From positions 1 to 64,000 of the forward strand of contig NZ_SZQF01000003.1 in the NCBI RefSeq assembly GCF_005869935.1: a DNA stretch of 64,000 nucleotides. The letters run 5' to 3'. Positions within the stretch are counted from its first letter, which is position 1, and each line of letters starts with the position of its first letter. This DNA is from Winogradskyella algicola. GTDB taxonomy: Bacteria; Bacteroidota; Bacteroidia; Flavobacteriales; Flavobacteriaceae. Below are positions 35,487 to 44,397 of this stretch, piece after piece. The notes below the pieces were generated by a model, which did not search any database, was not told the origin of the DNA, and was given only the letters and a program-made list of their open reading frames with translations. The position numbers and the translations under genes are program-made.

Positions 35487-36545
35487 ATGATTTTACAACA
35501 AAGAATTAACGCTTTCTCAAAATTAGGGCATTTTTTAAGCCAGTTTACCACCAAGGGTATCCAAAAGGATGATACTGTACAAGCCAACGATCTTTTTTTT
35601 GAGGGCTTTAAACACCAAATAAAACTAGCGAAAGAACACAACGGTTGGTTTACTGAGGCTAACGTATACTTTAGTTTAGAGTCTTGGGCACATGCCTTAA
35701 CTACCAAAAATATAAACCAATGGACAAGGGCTTATAATTTTGAAACTATAGAACCTAAGACGGTTGGTATTATTATGGCTGGTAACATCCCTCTGGTTGG
35801 TTTTCATGACTTTTTATCAGTACTTATTTCTGGCCATAATGTATTGGTAAAACAATCCTCTAACGACAAGCACCTCCTGCCCTATCTAGCTAAGTATCTC
35901 GAAGTTGTAGAACCTGGCTTTAAAGGGAAAATTACCTTTACGCAAGATAAACTAGAAAACTTTGATGCTGTTATAGCCACAGGTAGCGATAATACAGCAC
36001 GCTATTTTGAGTACTACTTTAGAAACAAACCGTCCATCATTAGAAAGAACAGAAATTCGGTAGCGATACTCAATGGCAACGAGTCTAAAGAAGATTTAGA
36101 AGCCTTGTCTGATGATATCTTTAGATATTACGGATTGGGGTGTAGAAATGTATCAAAACTATTTGTACCTAAAGACTATAATTTTGATGCGTTTTTTAAT
36201 GCAGTTTACAAATGGCATCCTGTGATCCATGAAGCAAAATACGCCAATAACTATGATTACAACAAGGCTGTCTACTTAATGAGCGAATTTGATATGCTAG
36301 AGAATGGCTTTTTAATGATAAAGGAAGATAAAAGCTATGCCTCTCCCATTGCCACTGTATTTTACGAATATTATGAAAGTAAAGAAAATCTAAAAAATAA
36401 ATTAGAAGAAGAGCATGACAAGATTCAATGTGTAGTTGCAAATGGTTTTATCAAAAATGAAATTGCTTTTGGGCATACCCAAAAACCAGATCTTTGGGAT
36501 TATGCAGATGCTGTTAATACTGTTGAATTCTTGTTAAAAATTTGA
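35487..36545 (+). CDS. Acyl-CoA reductase (LuxC-like)
   Basis: A 352-residue protein of the aldehyde-dehydrogenase-like LuxC/acyl-CoA reductase family, predicted to reduce fatty acyl-CoA or acyl-protein thioesters to aldehydes with NADPH. Family blocks include VGIIMAGNIPLVGFHDFLSV (about 92-111), ATGSDNTARYFEYYF (about 165-179) and YGLGCRNVSKLFVP (about 212-225), which contains the probable catalytic cysteine. It is somewhat shorter than marine LuxC proteins. No luciferase or luxE gene is near, so bioluminescence is not implied. serC starts 114 bp downstream with an apparent gap promoter, so they may be separate. Confidence 0.85.
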   Translation: MILQQRINAFSKLGHFLSQFTTKGIQKDDTVQANDLFFEGFKHQIKLAKEHNGWFTEANVYFSLESWAHALTTKNINQWTRAYNFETIEPKTVGIIMAGNIPLVGFHDFLSVLISGHNVLVKQSSNDKHLLPYLAKYLEVVEPGFKGKITFTQDKLENFDAVIATGSDNTARYFEYYFRNKPSIIRKNRNSVAILNGNESKEDLEALSDDIFRYYGLGCRNVSKLFVPKDYNFDAFFNAVYKWHPVIHEAKYANNYDYNKAVYLMSEFDMLENGFLMIKEDKSYASPIATVFYEYYESKENLKNKLEEEHDKIQCVVANGFIKNEIAFGHTQKPDLWDYADAVNTVEFLLKI

Positions 36546-36659
36546 TACAAAAATTATCAATTTAGTAATGTTTTATAGGCAATTAATTAGCACCTTTGTA
36601 ACAGATTAAACAAAAAAATAATAAATTTCTGAGTCATTAGAAATGAAACTATACTATTA

Positions 36660-37721
36660 ATGAAAAAACATAATTTTAGTGCAGGTCCTTGTGTACTACC
36701 AAAATCCGTAATTCAAAAAGCTTCTGAAGCACTTTTAAACTTTGACGATGGCTTATCACTTATTGAAATTTCGCATCGTAGCAAGCCTTTTGTAGATGTT
36801 ATGGAAAACGCCAGAGCTTTAGCTTTAGAACTGTTAGGATTAGAAGGTAAAGGCTACAAAGCGTTATTCTTACAAGGTGGTGCAAGTACTCAGTTTTTAA
36901 TGGTTGCCTTAAATCTTCTTGAAAAAAGAGCTGGTTACTTAAATACTGGTACTTGGAGTGATAAAGCCATTAAAGAAGCTAGAATTTATGATGATATTTA
37001 TGAAGTAGGTTCCTCCAAAAGTGCAAACTTTAACTATATACCAAAGGGTTACGATATTCCTGAAGATTACGATTACTTCCACTGTACCTCTAACAACACC
37101 ATTTTTGGGACACAAATGAAGCGCTTTCCAAACTCACCAATTCCTATGGTTTGCGATATGAGTAGTGATATCTTTTCGCGTCAGTTAGATTTCACACAGT
37201 TTGATTTAATCTATGCTGGTGCACAGAAAAATATGGGTCCTGCTGGTACAACTTTAGTTGTCGTTAAAGAAGACATATTAGGTAAGGTGTCTCGTAAAAT
37301 TCCTTCAATGATGGACTATAAAGTGCATATCAGTAAAGGAAGTATGTTTAATACACCACCTGTATTTGCAGTATACGTATCTATGCTAACCTTACAATGG
37401 TTAAAAGATTTGGGAGGCATCAAGGCCATTGAAGAAGAAAATGAAAAGAAAGCGCGATTAATTTACTCAGAAATAGATTTAAACCCACTATTTAAAGGGT
37501 ATGCAGTAAAAGAAGATCGTTCTACTATGAACGCAACCTTTACATTAGAAAACGAAAATCTAAAAGAAACCTTTGACGCCATGTGGAAAGAAGCTGGTAT
37601 TAATGGTCTCAACGGTCATAGAAGCGTTGGTGGTTACAGAGCATCCATGTATAATGCATTGAGCCTAGATAGCGTCAAAGCGCTTGTTGAAGTTATGAGT
37701 GAACTAGAAAGAAAAGCTTAA
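36660..37721 (+). CDS. serC: Phosphoserine aminotransferase SerC
   Basis: A 353-residue PLP enzyme for step two of serine synthesis (3-phosphohydroxypyruvate to phosphoserine). The start MKKHNFSAGPCVLPKSVI is diagnostic. Residues EISHRSKPFVDVM (about 36-48) and LFLQGGASTQF (about 71-81) are typical, and the PLP-lysine lies in YAGAQKNMGPAG (about 184-195). The C-terminal GHRSVGGYRASMYNA is also conserved. It is 26 bp before serA on the same strand, a two-gene operon. A CACCTTTG -7-like sequence is at 36591-36598. Confidence 0.96.
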   Translation: MKKHNFSAGPCVLPKSVIQKASEALLNFDDGLSLIEISHRSKPFVDVMENARALALELLGLEGKGYKALFLQGGASTQFLMVALNLLEKRAGYLNTGTWSDKAIKEARIYDDIYEVGSSKSANFNYIPKGYDIPEDYDYFHCTSNNTIFGTQMKRFPNSPIPMVCDMSSDIFSRQLDFTQFDLIYAGAQKNMGPAGTTLVVVKEDILGKVSRKIPSMMDYKVHISKGSMFNTPPVFAVYVSMLTLQWLKDLGGIKAIEEENEKKARLIYSEIDLNPLFKGYAVKEDRSTMNATFTLENENLKETFDAMWKEAGINGLNGHRSVGGYRASMYNALSLDSVKALVEVMSELERKA

Positions 37722-37747
37722 AAAATAAAACAAAGAATTCCTTTTAC

Positions 37748-38698
37748 ATGAAAGTACTAGCAAACGATGGTGTGTCTCAAAGTGGTATAGACGCTTTGGA
37801 AGCTGCGGGTTACGAAGTGTTAACAACGACTGTTGCACAAGAACAATTACAAAATTACATTAACGATAATGATATTTCTGTGCTACTGGTAAGAAGTGCT
37901 ACCAAAGTAAGAAAAGATATTATCGACAACTGCCCAAGCCTTAAGATTATTGGTCGTGGTGGAGTTGGTATGGACAACATAGATGTTGATTATGCAAGAG
38001 AAAAAGGACTTCATGTTATCAATACACCTGCGGCATCATCACATTCTGTAGCAGAATTAGTGTTTGGCCATTTTTATGGTTTAGCCAGATTTTTACACAA
38101 TTCTAATCGCGATATGCCCTTAGAAGGAGATTCTAACTTTAAAGCACTTAAAAAAGCTTACGCTAAAGGTGTTGAATTAAAAGGAAAAACTCTAGGTGTT
38201 ATTGGTTTTGGTAGAATTGGACAAGCTACTGCTAAGGTTGGTATTGGTGCTGGCATGAACGTCGTAGCCTTTGATCCATTTATTGAAGAAGCTACTCTAG
38301 AATTAGACTTTTTCGATGGTCAGAAAGTAAGTTTCAATATAAAAACCGTTTCTAAAGAAGAAGTTTTGAAACAAGCTGATTTTATAACACTACATGTGCC
38401 AGCACAAAAAGATTATGTTATAGACGAAGCTGACTTTAACCAAATGAAAGACGGTGTAATTATAGCCAACGCTGCGCGTGGTGGAGTTGTAAACGAAATT
38501 GCTTTAGTAAAAGCTATTGAAAGCGGAAAAGTGGCGAGAGCTGCTTTAGATGTGTTCGAAAAAGAGCCACAGCCAGAAGTACAATTACTTATGAATCCTG
38601 CATTGTCTCTGACACCACATACTGGTGCTGCTACTAGTGAAGCACAAGATAGAATAGGTGTAGAACTTGCAGATCAAATCATAAAAATATTGGGCTAA
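37748..38698 (+). CDS. serA: D-3-phosphoglycerate dehydrogenase SerA, short form
   Basis: A 316-residue NAD-dependent enzyme for the first committed step of serine synthesis. The Rossmann motif is GVIGFGRIGQA (about 150-160). The catalytic residues are visible as Arg in AARGGVVNE (about 243), Glu in FEKEPQPE and His in LTPHTGAAT. It lacks the C-terminal ACT domain of longer SerA proteins, so serine feedback here would be expected at other points, such as the ACT-bearing SerB. It follows serC by 26 bp and ends at a strong terminator (38730-38757). Confidence 0.95.
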   Translation: MKVLANDGVSQSGIDALEAAGYEVLTTTVAQEQLQNYINDNDISVLLVRSATKVRKDIIDNCPSLKIIGRGGVGMDNIDVDYAREKGLHVINTPAASSHSVAELVFGHFYGLARFLHNSNRDMPLEGDSNFKALKKAYAKGVELKGKTLGVIGFGRIGQATAKVGIGAGMNVVAFDPFIEEATLELDFFDGQKVSFNIKTVSKEEVLKQADFITLHVPAQKDYVIDEADFNQMKDGVIIANAARGGVVNEIALVKAIESGKVARAALDVFEKEPQPEVQLLMNPALSLTPHTGAATSEAQDRIGVELADQIIKILG

Positions 38699-38729
38699 CA
38701 AAATAATTGTGACCTAGTTAAAGAAAATG

Positions 38730-38757
38730 AGTCCTATAATTGTATAGGACTTTTTTT
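38730..38757 (+). terminator. serC-serA terminator
   Basis: AGTCCTATA-ATTG-TATAGGACT followed by TTTTTT, 31 bp after the serA stop. Confidence 0.9.
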
Positions 38758-38804
38758 GTACCTTTTTAAACTAAACTTTATTAACACTTTAATTCATAAA
38801 ATAT

Positions 38805-39440
38805 ATGGAAGGAATTTTAGACTTATTGAATAGTGATATGGGAAAAACCATCATAAGTGGTGTTTCCGGTTCTACAGGAACGGATCAAAACAAAACAAGC
38901 AGTGTATTAACAATGGCATTGCCTGTTCTTATGAAAGCAATGGAGCGCAATGCTTCTACACCAGAAGGCGCGCAAGGGCTTATGGGAGCATTAAGCGGTA
39001 AGCACGATGGAAGTATCTTAGATAACTTAGGAGGCCTTTTTGGCGGTGGTGTAGATGATGAAGTTAAAACAGATGGAGATAAAATTCTTGGTCATGTTTT
39101 AGGACAAAAACGCCAAGGTGTTGAGCAAGTAATAGGGCAAAAATCTGGTTTAGATTCAGGTTCTGTTGGTAACATTCTTAAAGTAGCAGCACCGATCTTA
39201 ATGGGTGTTTTAGGCAAGCAATCTCGTCAAAACAATGTAAGTTCCCAAAGCGACCTTACAGGTTTATTAGGTGGGTTACTTGGTGGTAGCAACACTAGAA
39301 ATGAGCAAAGTTTCTTAGAGAAGATTTTAGATGCTGATGGAGATGGTAGCGTTGTAGATGACGTTGCAGGAATGGTACTTGGTGGTGCTAAGAAAAAAGG
39401 TGGACTTGGTGGTCTTCTAGGTGGCTTATTCGGGAAATAA
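38805..39440 (+). CDS. DUF937 family protein
   Basis: A 211-residue protein beginning MEGILDLLNSDMGKTIISG, with the DUF937 pattern of short helices and Gly-rich repeats (NLGGLFGGG, LLGGLLGGS, GLGGLLGGLFGK). DUF937 proteins (YidB-like) are cytoplasmic proteins of unknown function, possibly self-associating. The glycine-rich C-terminus repeats G-G-L-L/F four to five times. An independent terminator follows at 39461-39490. No clear -7 box; AT-rich upstream (TAAACTTTA). Confidence 0.85.
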   Translation: MEGILDLLNSDMGKTIISGVSGSTGTDQNKTSSVLTMALPVLMKAMERNASTPEGAQGLMGALSGKHDGSILDNLGGLFGGGVDDEVKTDGDKILGHVLGQKRQGVEQVIGQKSGLDSGSVGNILKVAAPILMGVLGKQSRQNNVSSQSDLTGLLGGLLGGSNTRNEQSFLEKILDADGDGSVVDDVAGMVLGGAKKKGGLGGLLGGLFGK

Positions 39441-39460
39441 AATTCTGATATTATTATATA

Positions 39461-39490
39461 AAAAAAGCAGCTCAGATGAGCTGCTTTTTT
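39461..39490 (+). terminator. DUF937 gene terminator
   Basis: GCAGCTC-AGAT-GAGCTGC flanked by A6 and T6. Mainly a plus-strand terminator, 26 bp after the DUF937 stop. Confidence 0.9.
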
Positions 39491-39628
39491 AGTTTTCAAT
39501 CGTAGGCGTTTACTCACTGATTATACCTCTTGACTCATTGCGTGTTTTTAGTGATATTATTTATAGTGTACTTTGTCTTTAACATCAATAATTATCAAAT
39601 GACTAAAATTATTAATACCTTTAATCTC

Positions 39629-40066
39629 ATGAAAAAGATCATTCCGTTTGTTGTCCTCATTGCGTTAATTGCAAGTTGTAAATCCTACAACAACAATCCA
39701 ACAATTAATAATGGTAACGACAGTGCTTTAGTAGAAAATGATACTGTTTCGATAAGTAGTGATGAAACTGACTACGAAATTATTATCATAGAGCCTGGGT
39801 TTAATGCTTGGTTAGCAAGTACCGCCAGACCAAGAGGATTTCATTCTCAAAGGTGGTTAGAAAACAGAAACGCTTTACTTGTACAAGCCTGGAACCAAAG
39901 AAACCTCCAACCATATAGTTACAGCCCTGATTTATATCAGGTAAGAATAGATTACGACACACGTACAGATTATGGTTATGAAGTTAATTACAAACTCTAC
40001 AATTATTTTTTATATTTTCAGTTAAAATATAAACAACAATTAACCTCTATGATTCCTAGAATTTAG
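39629..40066 (+). CDS. DUF6146 lipoprotein
   Basis: About 145 residues from ATG at 39629, which starts a lipoprotein signal MKKIIPFVVLIALIASC with the lipid cysteine at 17. Longer frames (ATG 39599, or 39530) would put a second hydrophobic stretch in front and are less likely. The mature part carries PGFNAWLASTARPRG and WLENRNALLVQAWNQR, typical of DUF6146, a Bacteroidetes family of envelope proteins of unknown role. The next gene starts 29 bp later but has its own -7 box overlapping the end of this gene. Confidence 0.8.
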   Translation: MKKIIPFVVLIALIASCKSYNNNPTINNGNDSALVENDTVSISSDETDYEIIIIEPGFNAWLASTARPRGFHSQRWLENRNALLVQAWNQRNLQPYSYSPDLYQVRIDYDTRTDYGYEVNYKLYNYFLYFQLKYKQQLTSMIPRI

Positions 40067-40068
40067 TG

Positions 40069-40076
40069 TAACTTTG
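40069..40076 (+). promoter_or_regulatory. -7 box upstream of the DUF6787 gene
   Basis: TAACTTTG fits TAnnTTTG and places the start point around 40083, before the ATG at 40095. It rules out the TTG at 40074 as start, because that lies inside the box. No -33 match. Confidence 0.55.
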
Positions 40077-40094
40077 CACCACTTTAAAGGTGCT

Positions 40095-40583
40095 ATGAAA
40101 AAATTTAAAGAAAACTGGGAAATTCAACATAATTGGCAGTTAATATTTCCATTAATTGGTCTTTTAAGTCTTGGTTATTCGTCATATAAATTAGCACTTA
40201 TATACTTTGATAGTTTTGGCTATATCATTATTGCATCGGTTGCTCTTTTTGTTAGTCTATTGGTTTTAACTTTAAAACTATTTAAAATTCTAGATAAGCG
40301 TTGGGAACTCCAATACAGATGGGAAATGATAAGAGTATTTATTGTCTTTGCAGTTACAGGTTCTTCATCATTGTATGTAGGGAGACCAATTATTAAACTT
40401 CTCGGAATTACTAAAGAAAACTTAAACCCTATCCTCTACTGGATTTTATTTATTATCATTGGGCTCATTTTTTATCAAATTCTTTTAGTTACCTTTGGAT
40501 GGTTATTTGGTCAGTTTCAATTCTTTTGGGAATTTGAGAAAAAAATGTTGAGGAGATTTGGCTTAAAACGTTTTGTAGATTGA
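40095..40583 (+). CDS. DUF6787 membrane protein
   Basis: 162 residues from ATG at 40095 (MKKFKENWEIQHNWQLIFPL). Four hydrophobic segments are visible (about 14-33, 38-57, 76-95, 106-130). The pattern FAVTGSSSLYVGRP and GWLFGQFQFFWEFEKKMLRR near the end match DUF6787, a conserved Bacteroidetes inner-membrane family, sometimes mislabelled prolipoprotein diacylglyceryl transferase. The stop overlaps the TTG start of the next gene (TTGA), indicating translational coupling with the His-rich protein and TonB receptor downstream. Confidence 0.75.
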   Translation: MKKFKENWEIQHNWQLIFPLIGLLSLGYSSYKLALIYFDSFGYIIIASVALFVSLLVLTLKLFKILDKRWELQYRWEMIRVFIVFAVTGSSSLYVGRPIIKLLGITKENLNPILYWILFIIIGLIFYQILLVTFGWLFGQFQFFWEFEKKMLRRFGLKRFVD

Positions 40584-40921
40584 GTAAAAAAACTATCATA
40601 AAACCTACATTTAAAGGACTTGCTTTAGTATTAATACTTGCAGTATTATTACCTTCTGGTGTAAAACTTTCTCATATTTTTACGCATCACAAACACAAGG
40701 TTTGTGAAATCGATAGTAATGACCAAACACATTTCCACGAATTAGATGTAGACTGTGAATTTTATAAGTTTAAACTTAACACAAACTACTATTCTGGTTT
40801 TCAAGCTTTTGAAACTATAATTCAAAATAACTTAAGTAAGGTAAATACTTACTTTTATTTGTTCTTAAGAACGCATCAGCAAAACGCTTCATTTTTAAGA
40901 GGTCCACCTACCCTAGCCTAA
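40580..40921 (+). CDS. Small exported His/Cys-rich protein before a TonB receptor
   Basis: A 113-residue protein with an N-terminal hydrophobic segment (about 13-27) and a metal-ligand-rich stretch SHIFTHHKHKVCEID then THFHELDVDCEFYKF (about 31-63): six His and two Cys in 30 residues. TTG start overlaps the previous stop by 4 bp. I recall proteins of this type directly before TonB receptors in Flavobacteriaceae. The spacing of ligands suggests zinc or copper binding in the periplasm, delivering to or from the receptor encoded 72 bp downstream; this is inference from composition and context. Confidence 0.7.
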   Translation: MSKKTIIKPTFKGLALVLILAVLLPSGVKLSHIFTHHKHKVCEIDSNDQTHFHELDVDCEFYKFKLNTNYYSGFQAFETIIQNNLSKVNTYFYLFLRTHQQNASFLRGPPTLA

Positions 40922-40946
40922 AACTTCAGTAAAGAAATACATTTAA

Positions 40947-40976
40947 GTTACCATTGCTCATTATATAAATGGTAAC
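40947..40976 (+). promoter_or_regulatory. Inverted repeat GTTACCATT-N12-AATGGTAAC upstream of the TonB receptor
   Basis: A perfect 9-bp inverted repeat 17 bp before the receptor ATG. It could be an RNA hairpin masking the start region or a dimeric regulator site. No T run follows, so it is not a terminator. Confidence 0.55.
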
Positions 40977-40993
40977 ATCACTTACTATATTTT

Positions 40994-43399
40994 ATGGTTA
41001 TGAGGCTTCTAGCTTTGTTTATACTTTTAATTACATTTCTGGTTGGTCATTCTCAAGAGTGCGACTATACATTCTTAGGAGAGATTAAAGACTTTCACGA
41101 CAATACTCCTATTGTTGATGCTACTGTATTTATACAAAATTTAAATAAGTACACCACTTCTGATGTATATGGTAAGTTTAAAATTGAAAAACTATGTAAT
41201 GGACCTCTCAAATTAGTGATTTCCCATGTTGCTTGTGAAACTAAAACAGTTTCGTTTATGATTAATGGCGATCAATTTGAAACAATTACCTTAGAGCATC
41301 ATACTCGCGAATTGGACGAAGTCGCAATTAAAACAGAAGCTATTAGACGAGAAACTAATGCAGCACAAGAGACAACCGTCGATTCTAAAACACTTAGAAG
41401 ATACAGTAATTTGAGTATCGGTGATGCTTTGGAAGAAGTTCCTGGAGTGTCATCATTAAAAACAGGAAATTCTATTGTAAAGCCTGTTATTAACGGCCTT
41501 CATAGTAGTAGGATTTTAATAATGAACAATGGTGTACGTCTTCAAGATCAAGAATGGGGCGTTGAACATGCGCCAAACATTGATATAAATTCTGCTAATC
41601 AGCTTACTGTAATTAAAGGTTCAGGAGCATTGGCTTACGGTGGCGATGCCGTTGGTGGCGTTGTAGTTGTAAAACCAAGTCGGGTTATAGTCAAAGATAC
41701 ACTTTACGGTAGAACAGTATTTGGTGGACAAACCAATGGGCGTGGCTATAATATCACGTCAAGTTTAAATAAGAACTATAGTTCGGGTTGGTTTGGGCAC
41801 ATCCAGAGTTCTTACAGACGAAGTGGAGATTTTCAAACACCAGATTATAATTTATCCAACACAGGCTTAGAATCTTTTGGTGTTTCCACAAGATTTGGAA
41901 AAAAATCATTTGAGTCTGGTTTTGAAGTCTATTATAGTTTTCTAAACAACGAAATTGGCATCCTAAGAGCGGCACACATTGGCAATCTCTTAGATTTTGA
42001 ACGTGCAATTAATGCTGGACAACCAATTAGAATAGAAGATTTTACTTACGATATTAATGTGCCTAAGCAAGATGTAAAGCATCATTTAGCAAAAGTTAAT
42101 TATTACAAACGTTTTCAGAATTTTGGAAAGGTAAGCTTACAATACGATTACCAAAACAACAGACGCCAAGAGTTTGACGTTAGAGTTGGTGACCGTCGAA
42201 ATATACCGGCCGTAGATCTCATTTTGCAAACGCATAGTATTTTGGCCGATGTCAATCTAGATTCCAACTTAGACAGAAAATACAACTTTGGAATTGTGGC
42301 ACGGTATCAAGATAATTTTGCTGATCCAGATACTGGTGTAAGACGCATCGTTCCAGATTATGATAAATATGATTTTGGTGCTTACATTACAACAGAATGG
42401 CAGCTCAGTGATGATTTAATTGCCGATGCAGGAGTTCGTTACGATTTCAATAGAATTGATGCTAAAAAATTCTACTTAAGAAGTAACTGGGAAGATCGAG
42501 GCTACGATGAAGATTTTCAAAACCTTATAATTGAAGAATTTCCTACGCAATTCTTAACCAATCCTGTGTTCAACTATCACAATTTTTCAGCGTCTATTGG
42601 TGGAAAGTATAGCATAAGTGATAATCATAAAGCCATGCTGAATTTTAGTCATGCCAATCGACCACCAAATCCGTCAGAGTTGTTTAGTGATGGATTACAC
42701 CATGCATTAGCAAGGTTCGAAATTGGTGATCTTAGATTTAATCAAGAGATAGCGAATAGAATCTCGGCAAGCTATAACTACACCAATTCTAAGTTTAATT
42801 TCTTAGCAGAAGTATTTTACAACAGAATTGACGATTACATTTTCTTAAGACCAGACAATAGCGATTTAAGTAATCGCGGCTACTTTGCCGTTTGGATATA
42901 CGAGCAGACCAATGCTGAACTTTTTGGTATAGACATTAATGCAACTTATGACATTACGCCTCAAATTCAGTACAATCACAAATCCTCATTTATAAAAGGT
43001 TACGATCTAAAAACAGACTTGCCTTTGATAGACATTCCGCCTTTTAGCACGACAAATCAAATACGATACTATAATGAAAAGTGGAACAATTTTTCAGCAA
43101 GTTTAAAATCTGAATGGGTGTTAGAACAAAATGAGTTTCCAAATTTTAACTACACGGTAATTAACCAACTTACAGAAGAAGAATTTGAAATAGACATTAG
43201 CACACCACCACCAGCGTATCATTTATTACACTTTTATAGTGATGCCACATTTAATTTTAAAGGTAAAACATCCTTAAACGTCGCTTTTGGCATAAATAAC
43301 ATATTTAATAGTTCTTATAGGAATTATCTAAATGGCTTACGCTTTTTTGCAGATGACTTAGGACGAAATTTCACACTACAATTACAACTAAATTATTAA
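40994..43399 (+). CDS. TonB-dependent receptor, ZnuD-like
   Basis: An 801-residue outer-membrane receptor. A signal peptide ends near residue 20 (LVGHSQE). A carboxypeptidase-like regulatory domain (about 24-100, with VDATVFIQNLNKYTTSDVYG) is followed by a plug (SIGDALEEVPGVSSLKTGNS, VKPVINGLHSSRI, about 137-230) and a 22-strand barrel to the C-terminal aromatic LQLQLNY. The plug and the SYRRSGDFQTPDYN strand resemble zinc/heme-type ZnuD receptors. Together with the His-rich protein upstream, this points to metal uptake (inference). A second ATG at 41000 is also possible. A surface lipoprotein gene follows 72 bp later. Confidence 0.88.
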   Translation: MVMRLLALFILLITFLVGHSQECDYTFLGEIKDFHDNTPIVDATVFIQNLNKYTTSDVYGKFKIEKLCNGPLKLVISHVACETKTVSFMINGDQFETITLEHHTRELDEVAIKTEAIRRETNAAQETTVDSKTLRRYSNLSIGDALEEVPGVSSLKTGNSIVKPVINGLHSSRILIMNNGVRLQDQEWGVEHAPNIDINSANQLTVIKGSGALAYGGDAVGGVVVVKPSRVIVKDTLYGRTVFGGQTNGRGYNITSSLNKNYSSGWFGHIQSSYRRSGDFQTPDYNLSNTGLESFGVSTRFGKKSFESGFEVYYSFLNNEIGILRAAHIGNLLDFERAINAGQPIRIEDFTYDINVPKQDVKHHLAKVNYYKRFQNFGKVSLQYDYQNNRRQEFDVRVGDRRNIPAVDLILQTHSILADVNLDSNLDRKYNFGIVARYQDNFADPDTGVRRIVPDYDKYDFGAYITTEWQLSDDLIADAGVRYDFNRIDAKKFYLRSNWEDRGYDEDFQNLIIEEFPTQFLTNPVFNYHNFSASIGGKYSISDNHKAMLNFSHANRPPNPSELFSDGLHHALARFEIGDLRFNQEIANRISASYNYTNSKFNFLAEVFYNRIDDYIFLRPDNSDLSNRGYFAVWIYEQTNAELFGIDINATYDITPQIQYNHKSSFIKGYDLKTDLPLIDIPPFSTTNQIRYYNEKWNNFSASLKSEWVLEQNEFPNFNYTVINQLTEEEFEIDISTPPPAYHLLHFYSDATFNFKGKTSLNVAFGINNIFNSSYRNYLNGLRFFADDLGRNFTLQLQLNY

Positions 43400-43471
43400 T
43401 ACTTATATATGATGAACACAAACAATCAAAACTTTAAATTAATGATAACCAATTTTTTAAATTTTAATTTT

Positions 43472-44071
43472 ATGAAAACTACTAAATTTTTACTTAGCGC
43501 AATTGTGTGCTTAACGCTTGTAACAACGTTTACGTCTTGTTCTGATGATGATGACAATCCACCACCAGTAAATCCTACAGAGTTATTTACCAATGTAACA
43601 CTTACTTTTACACCTTCAAATAGTACTAATGCCACTGTAGTGATGGAAGATATTCAGCCAAACGGTCAAGGCGGTGGCGGTGCTACATCTAATACTGTTT
43701 CAGGCGCTTTTGTATCTGGTGAGACTTATTCGTTATCATTGGCTGCAACAGATGCATCTGATCCTAATGATGTAGATGATTTATTAAACGATGACGTAAT
43801 CCCAGAAGCTGATGAGCACTTCTTTGTGTATGGACTAAATGGTCTTAACTTTACTATGACTAGAGATGCTAATGATATTGTTGGGTTAGATAACAACAAA
43901 ATCGGTGTTAATACTACATGGGTTGCAGGTGCTGCAAGTACAGGAAACTTAAGCATTACTTTAGTTCACGAAGCAACTGCCGTTGATGATAGCGCAAACA
44001 ACAACCTTGGTTCAGCTACTGGTGGTGAAGAAGATTTTAACATCACTTTCACAGGCGTTACAATTAACTAA
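43472..44071 (+). CDS. Surface lipoprotein partner of the TonB receptor
   Basis: About 199 residues from ATG at 43472, giving a lipoprotein signal (MKTTKFLLSAIVCLTLVTTF then TSC). The residues after the cysteine, SDDDD, match the acidic surface-export signal of Flavobacteriia, so it is probably exposed on the cell surface. The mature part is a beta-rich domain with Asp/Asn/Gly-rich loops (DASDPNDVDDLLNDD) and no cysteine. The gene is downstream of the receptor with no intervening terminator, suggesting a ligand-capture role. Ends at a bidirectional terminator. Confidence 0.75.
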   Translation: MKTTKFLLSAIVCLTLVTTFTSCSDDDDNPPPVNPTELFTNVTLTFTPSNSTNATVVMEDIQPNGQGGGGATSNTVSGAFVSGETYSLSLAATDASDPNDVDDLLNDDVIPEADEHFFVYGLNGLNFTMTRDANDIVGLDNNKIGVNTTWVAGAASTGNLSITLVHEATAVDDSANNNLGSATGGEEDFNITFTGVTIN

Positions 44072-44090
44072 TCCATAATTAAGTTATAAT

Positions 44091-44120
44091 AAAAAAGCAC
44101 TCAAATTGAGTGCTTTTTTT
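44091..44120. terminator. Bidirectional terminator
   Basis: GCACTCA-AAT-TGAGTGC with A6 on the left and T7 on the right. It serves the plus-strand lipoprotein gene and the convergent minus-strand gene whose stop codon overlaps the right T run. Confidence 0.9.
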
Positions 44121-44397
44121 ATGCTTTAGTAATTGTTTTTTCAGACTTTAAAACATAAGTGTATAACCACATTATCGAGAATGTTGGAACAATATCCATA
44201 AATGGCAGAGCTTCTTCTATAAAGGAGACAACAGCTGCGACTTTACCTTCTCTACCCTTATATAATCTTGTCATCAAATAGGCCGATAATGGTGCCCAGA
44301 TAACATCCGAAAATTCGCCTATCCCAGGTATAAAAAATGACACAAAGCCCAAACCATCAAACAAAATACTCAATACCAGCAGCTTATATTTATTCAT
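44119..44397 (-). CDS. Small membrane protein, hypothetical
   Basis: A 92-residue protein with hydrophobic segments at about 5-26 (LLVLSILFDGLGFVSFFIPGIG), 30-42 and 66-82. The Gly/Pro-containing first segment with FDGLGF and PGIGEFSDVIWAP resembles a conserved Bacteroidetes family I cannot name with certainty. The minus-strand gene is isolated and converges on the TonB-locus transcript at a shared terminator. No signal peptide cleavage site was seen. Confidence 0.7.
   Translation of the reverse strand: MNKYKLLVLSILFDGLGFVSFFIPGIGEFSDVIWAPLSAYLMTRLYKGREGKVAAVVSFIEEALPFMDIVPTFSIMWLYTYVLKSEKTITKA

Noticed and set aside
35487-36545. Bioluminescence gene (luxC)
   Set aside because: LuxC-like fold but no luxAB, luxD or luxE nearby; acyl-CoA reductase is the safer name.
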